From Sva-07 sp041685755 (GTDB lineage Bacteria; Actinomycetota; Acidimicrobiia; Acidimicrobiales; Ilumatobacteraceae): a stretch of 6,490 nt of DNA. The stretch is taken from positions 1-6,490 of the forward strand of contig JAWLFC010000138.1 in assembly GCA_041685755.1 (NCBI GenBank), given 5' to 3'. This document shows positions 4,543 through 6,490 of this stretch, one piece after another. Within the stretch, counting starts at the first letter, position 1. Each line of letters begins with the position of its first letter. The translations under genes were made by a program, and so were the position numbers. The notes beneath the pieces were generated by a model. The model was not told the origin of the DNA and searched no databases. It saw nothing but the letters and a program-made list of their open reading frames with translations.

Positions 4543-6371
4543 CCCTGCCCCTCCTGCCCGTCCGGACCCGACCCCAACGGGCAGGAGGGATTGCGCTGCG
4601 CCACGAACCACACCACGACGGCTCGCCGCGGTACCTCGATGCGGCGCCGCACACCCTCGGCGCGACCGTCGCAGCCCGCGTCCGGATTCCCGAGGCGTGC
4701 GGCACGAACCGCGTGCGGCTGCGCACGACACCGGACGCCGAGCCGGCGATCGTCGAGGCCACGATCGTCGACCGCGAGGCCGCAGCGACATGGTGGCAGG
4801 TCGAGATCGCGCTCACGATGCCGGTCACCAACTATCGGTTCCTGCTCGACGGAGGCGCGCTCGGACGGTGCTGGCTGAACGGGGAAGGCGTGTTCCACCG
4901 CGACGTCACCGACGACGCCGACTTCCGGATCACGACGGCCGCTCCCCCGCCGGCCTGGCTCGCCGACGCCGTCGGCTACCAGATCTTCATCGACCGGTTC
5001 GCGGTCTCCGGCGCCGACCGGCCCACTCCCGACTGGGCGATCCCGCGGGCGTGGGACGAGCCGATCGACGACACCCCTGGGATCCGTGCCCGCGAGTGGT
5101 TCGGCGGTGACCTGGCGGGCATCGAGCACCACCTCGACCACGTGGCGTCGATGGGCGCGACGATGGTGTATCTCACTCCGTTCTTCCCGGCCGGGTCGAT
5201 GCACCGCTACGACGCCTCGAGTTTCGATTGCGTCGACCCGGTGCTCGGCGGCGACGAGGCGTTGGCGTCGCTCGTGGCGGCCGCTCACGCCCGCGGTATC
5301 CGGGTGATCGGCGACATCACGCTCAACCACACCGGCGACCACCACGACTGGTTCCGCGCCGCACGCGACGACCCCCGCTCGGACGAACGCAGCTTCTACT
5401 TCTTCGACGACGACGAGGAGTACGGCTACGTGGCGTGGCACGGCGTGCCGTCGCTCCCCAAGCTCGACCACCGAAGCAGCGAGTTGCGACGCCGCTTCTA
5501 CGACGGTGCCGACTCGATCGCCGCCAGGTACCTGGGCGAACCGTTCGGGCTCGACGGTTGGCGCGTCGACTGCGCCAACACGACGGCGCGCTTCGGGCCG
5601 ATCGACGACAACCACGACGTGGCACGCATGCTGCGTTCGACGATGGACGCGTTCGACGGCGACCGCTGGCTGCTCGCCGAGCACTGCTACGACGCCGCCA
5701 CCGACCTCGGCGGGACCGGCTGGCACGGCGTGATGGCGTACCAGTGGTTCACCCGTCCGCTGTGGGGCTGGCTCAAGGAGCCCGAACCCCGCTCGCTGAT
5801 GGCAGCGGTCGAGTTGATCGACCTCGACGGTGTAGCGATGGTCGAGGCGATGCGGCACCTCGCGGCGAACGTGTCGTGGACTGCTCGGCAGGCGTCGATG
5901 ACGATGGCCGACTCGCACGACACGGCACGCCTGCGCACCGTGGTCGGCGGCGACGAGACACGTCACCTCGTCGGTCTGACGGCGCTGTTCACGATGCCCG
6001 GAGTCCCGACACTGTTCGCCGGCTCCGAGGTCGGCGTCGAGGGCGACACGATCAACACGACGCGCCAGCCGTTCCCGTGGAGCGCCGTCGAGGGTGACCC
6101 GTTCGTCGATCGAGTGCGCGAGCTGGCCATGCTGCGCCGGCACAGCATGGCGCTGCAACACGGGTCGATGCGATGGCTCGACGCGTCGGCCGATTCGGTC
6201 ACCTTCGCACGCGAGCACGACGCCGAGGTCGTCGTGGTGCACCTCGTCCGCGCCCCGTGCGACGACGTGGTGCTCTCGGCGGCCGATCTCGGCGTGACGG
6301 CCGCCACCGACGAGCCGCTCGTGCTCGCCGGTGTCCCCGGCGCCGTCATCCGCTCGTTCCCAGGCCCCTGA
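4539..6371 (+). CDS. GH13 alpha-amylase-family intracellular glycosidase (maltodextrin glucosidase/neopullulanase-like)
   Basis: 610 residues from GTG 4539; 591 if it starts at CTG 4596. A beta-sandwich N-domain resembling CBM34 spans about 45-135. The catalytic barrel starts at DAVGYQIFIDRF (143-154). GH13 motifs are complete: HRYD (222-225), region I DITLNH (259-264), region II GWRVD with nucleophile D344, region III LLAEH with acid/base E381, region IV SHD with H460 and transition-state D461. MPGVPTLFAGSE follows at about 486-497, then a C-terminal beta domain. There is no signal peptide, so it acts in the cytoplasm on sugar imported by MalEFG, hydrolysing alpha-1,4 (possibly alpha-1,6) bonds. 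The GTG overlaps the malG stop but has no properly spaced ribosome binding site. The conserved-looking N-terminus RHEPHHDGS and a good AGGAGGG site point to a start near 4590-4596. Exact specificity (MalZ-like, cyclomaltodextrinase, neopullulanase) cannot be told. Confidence 0.9.
   Translation: MTLPLLPVRTRPQRAGGIALRHEPHHDGSPRYLDAAPHTLGATVAARVRIPEACGTNRVRLRTTPDAEPAIVEATIVDREAAATWWQVEIALTMPVTNYRFLLDGGALGRCWLNGEGVFHRDVTDDADFRITTAAPPPAWLADAVGYQIFIDRFAVSGADRPTPDWAIPRAWDEPIDDTPGIRAREWFGGDLAGIEHHLDHVASMGATMVYLTPFFPAGSMHRYDASSFDCVDPVLGGDEALASLVAAAHARGIRVIGDITLNHTGDHHDWFRAARDDPRSDERSFYFFDDDEEYGYVAWHGVPSLPKLDHRSSELRRRFYDGADSIAARYLGEPFGLDGWRVDCANTTARFGPIDDNHDVARMLRSTMDAFDGDRWLLAEHCYDAATDLGGTGWHGVMAYQWFTRPLWGWLKEPEPRSLMAAVELIDLDGVAMVEAMRHLAANVSWTARQASMTMADSHDTARLRTVVGGDETRHLVGLTALFTMPGVPTLFAGSEVGVEGDTINTTRQPFPWSAVEGDPFVDRVRELAMLRRHSMALQHGSMRWLDASADSVTFAREHDAEVVVVHLVRAPCDDVVLSAADLGVTAATDEPLVLAGVPGAVIRSFPGP
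4549..4589 (+). promoter_or_regulatory. Perfect 13-base-stem hairpin between malG and the GH13 gene
   Basis: CCCTCCTGCCCGT (4549-4561) and ACGGGCAGGAGGG (4577-4589) are exact reverse complements, with a 15-base loop. The sequence begins six bases after the malG stop. The right arm contains the AGGAGGG ribosome binding site (4583-4589) of the probable downstream start. No T-run follows, so it is not a typical intrinsic terminator. Likely roles (inference) are masking of the ribosome binding site, attenuation, or protection of the upstream mRNA from 3' decay. Confidence 0.65.
4583..4598 (+). promoter_or_regulatory. Ribosome binding site and alternative start (CTG 4596 or ATT 4590) of the GH13 gene
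   Basis: AGGAGGG (4583-4589) ends 6 bases before an in-frame CTG at 4596, which opens the peptide LRHEPHHDGS. An ATT at 4590 is too close. The TTG at 4591 is out of frame. The region between GTG 4539 and here encodes only the hairpin and no recognisable protein sequence. CTG starts are rare, so the standard GTG is kept in the gene entry and this is offered as the better-supported alternative on ribosome-site grounds. Confidence 0.4.
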
Positions 6372-6373
6372 CC

Positions 6374-6404
6374 CGCCGACGCCGGCGAGGCCCGACGGAC
6401 GGGC
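6374..6404 (+). terminator. Small tandem GC hairpins after the GH13 gene, possible terminator
   Basis: CGCCG (6374-6378) pairs with CGGCG (6383-6387) over a 4-base loop, and GCCCG (6390-6394) pairs with CGGGC (6400-6404) over a 5-base loop. They start three bases after the stop codon. Neither has a T-tract. High-GC bacteria are often proposed to use such structures, but stems this short also occur by chance. Confidence 0.25.
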
Positions 6405-6419
6405 GTGGCGCAGCGGCGA

Positions 6420-6436
6420 TAGCGTCGTGCGACGTG
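6420..6436 (+). promoter_or_regulatory. Leaderless-type -10 box and start of the last gene
   Basis: TAGCGT (6420-6425) lies 8 bases before GTG 6434, so transcription would begin at or within 2 bases of the start codon. No ribosome binding site and no clear -35 are seen. TAGCGTCGTGCGACGTG closely matches TAGAGTCGCCCGACATG at the repressor start (460-444, minus strand). Confidence 0.4.
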
Positions 6437-6490
6437 AATCAGACGAAGAACCGGATGCAGGCGCTCGGGTTGCTCGACCGGTCGTTCAAG
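6434..6490 (+). CDS. Unidentified protein, N-terminal 19 codons only (cut by window edge)
   Basis: GTG at 6434 opens a frame without stops to the end of the window, giving MNQTKNRMQALGLLDRSFK. The start is supported by the leaderless-type -10 box 8 bases upstream; other starts further in (ATG 6455) are possible. The peptide looks soluble and has no signal sequence. I do not recognise the family from 19 residues. It lies 62 bases past the GH13 gene and seems to have its own promoter, so it need not belong to the sugar operon. Confidence 0.45.
   Translation, partial: MNQTKNRMQALGLLDRSFK

Noticed and set aside
4549..4589. Classical intrinsic terminator after malG
   Set aside because: The stem is strong, but AT-TGCGC follows instead of a T-run, and the GH13 gene seems to need read-through from malG.
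4500..6242. Long minus-strand open frame opposite the GH13 gene
   Set aside because: The opposite strand has all GH13 catalytic motifs; the antisense product is Val/Arg/His-rich with no recognisable domain.
1..6490. CRISPR array, insertion sequence, tRNA or rRNA, toxin-antitoxin or other accessory system
   Set aside because: I found no regularly spaced repeats, transposase motifs, terminal inverted repeats or cloverleaf; the window is a metabolic operon.

Overview
The window is high-GC DNA with strongly GC-ending codons, overlapping start/stop codons and probable leaderless starts. These suggest an actinomycete-type bacterium. A marine or freshwater Acidimicrobiia-like lineage is my guess, not a demonstrated assignment. 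It carries a compact, apparently complete sugar-uptake and breakdown locus of the maltose/maltodextrin type, except that no ABC ATPase is present.

Layout. Positions 1-446 (minus strand) hold the N-terminal part of a LacI-family repressor, cut by the window edge. Positions 447-632 are a 186-base divergent control region. It contains a repressor promoter, a malE promoter (TTGCAC, 17-base spacer, TATCGT), a 9-base inverted repeat whose two arms sit on the two -35 regions, a LacI-type operator-like site downstream, several short palindromes and a strong malE ribosome binding site. Four plus-strand genes follow with no real gaps: malE (lipoprotein binding protein, 633-1967), malF (permease with a large external P2-like loop, 1967-3616), malG (permease, 3613-4542) and a GH13 alpha-glycosidase (annotated 4539-6371; its true start may be near 4596). 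After a short spacer with small GC-rich hairpins, an unidentified gene starts at 6434 and runs off the end.

How it works together (inference from families). MalE captures an alpha-glucan oligosaccharide outside the membrane, MalF and MalG carry it in, and the GH13 enzyme, which has no signal peptide, splits it in the cytoplasm. The LacI protein would sense the sugar and control both its own gene and malEFG. The missing MalK-type ATPase is probably supplied from elsewhere, as with the shared MsiK ATPase of Streptomyces.

The gene content is a recognisable system rather than a new one. The less expected signals are in the RNA and regulatory layer. Long perfect hairpins lie at the malE/malF and malG/glycosidase junctions, the second one burying the best ribosome binding site of the glycosidase. 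Two genes at opposite ends of the window share a near-identical leaderless promoter/start motif. The bipartite operator has one arm on each divergent promoter.
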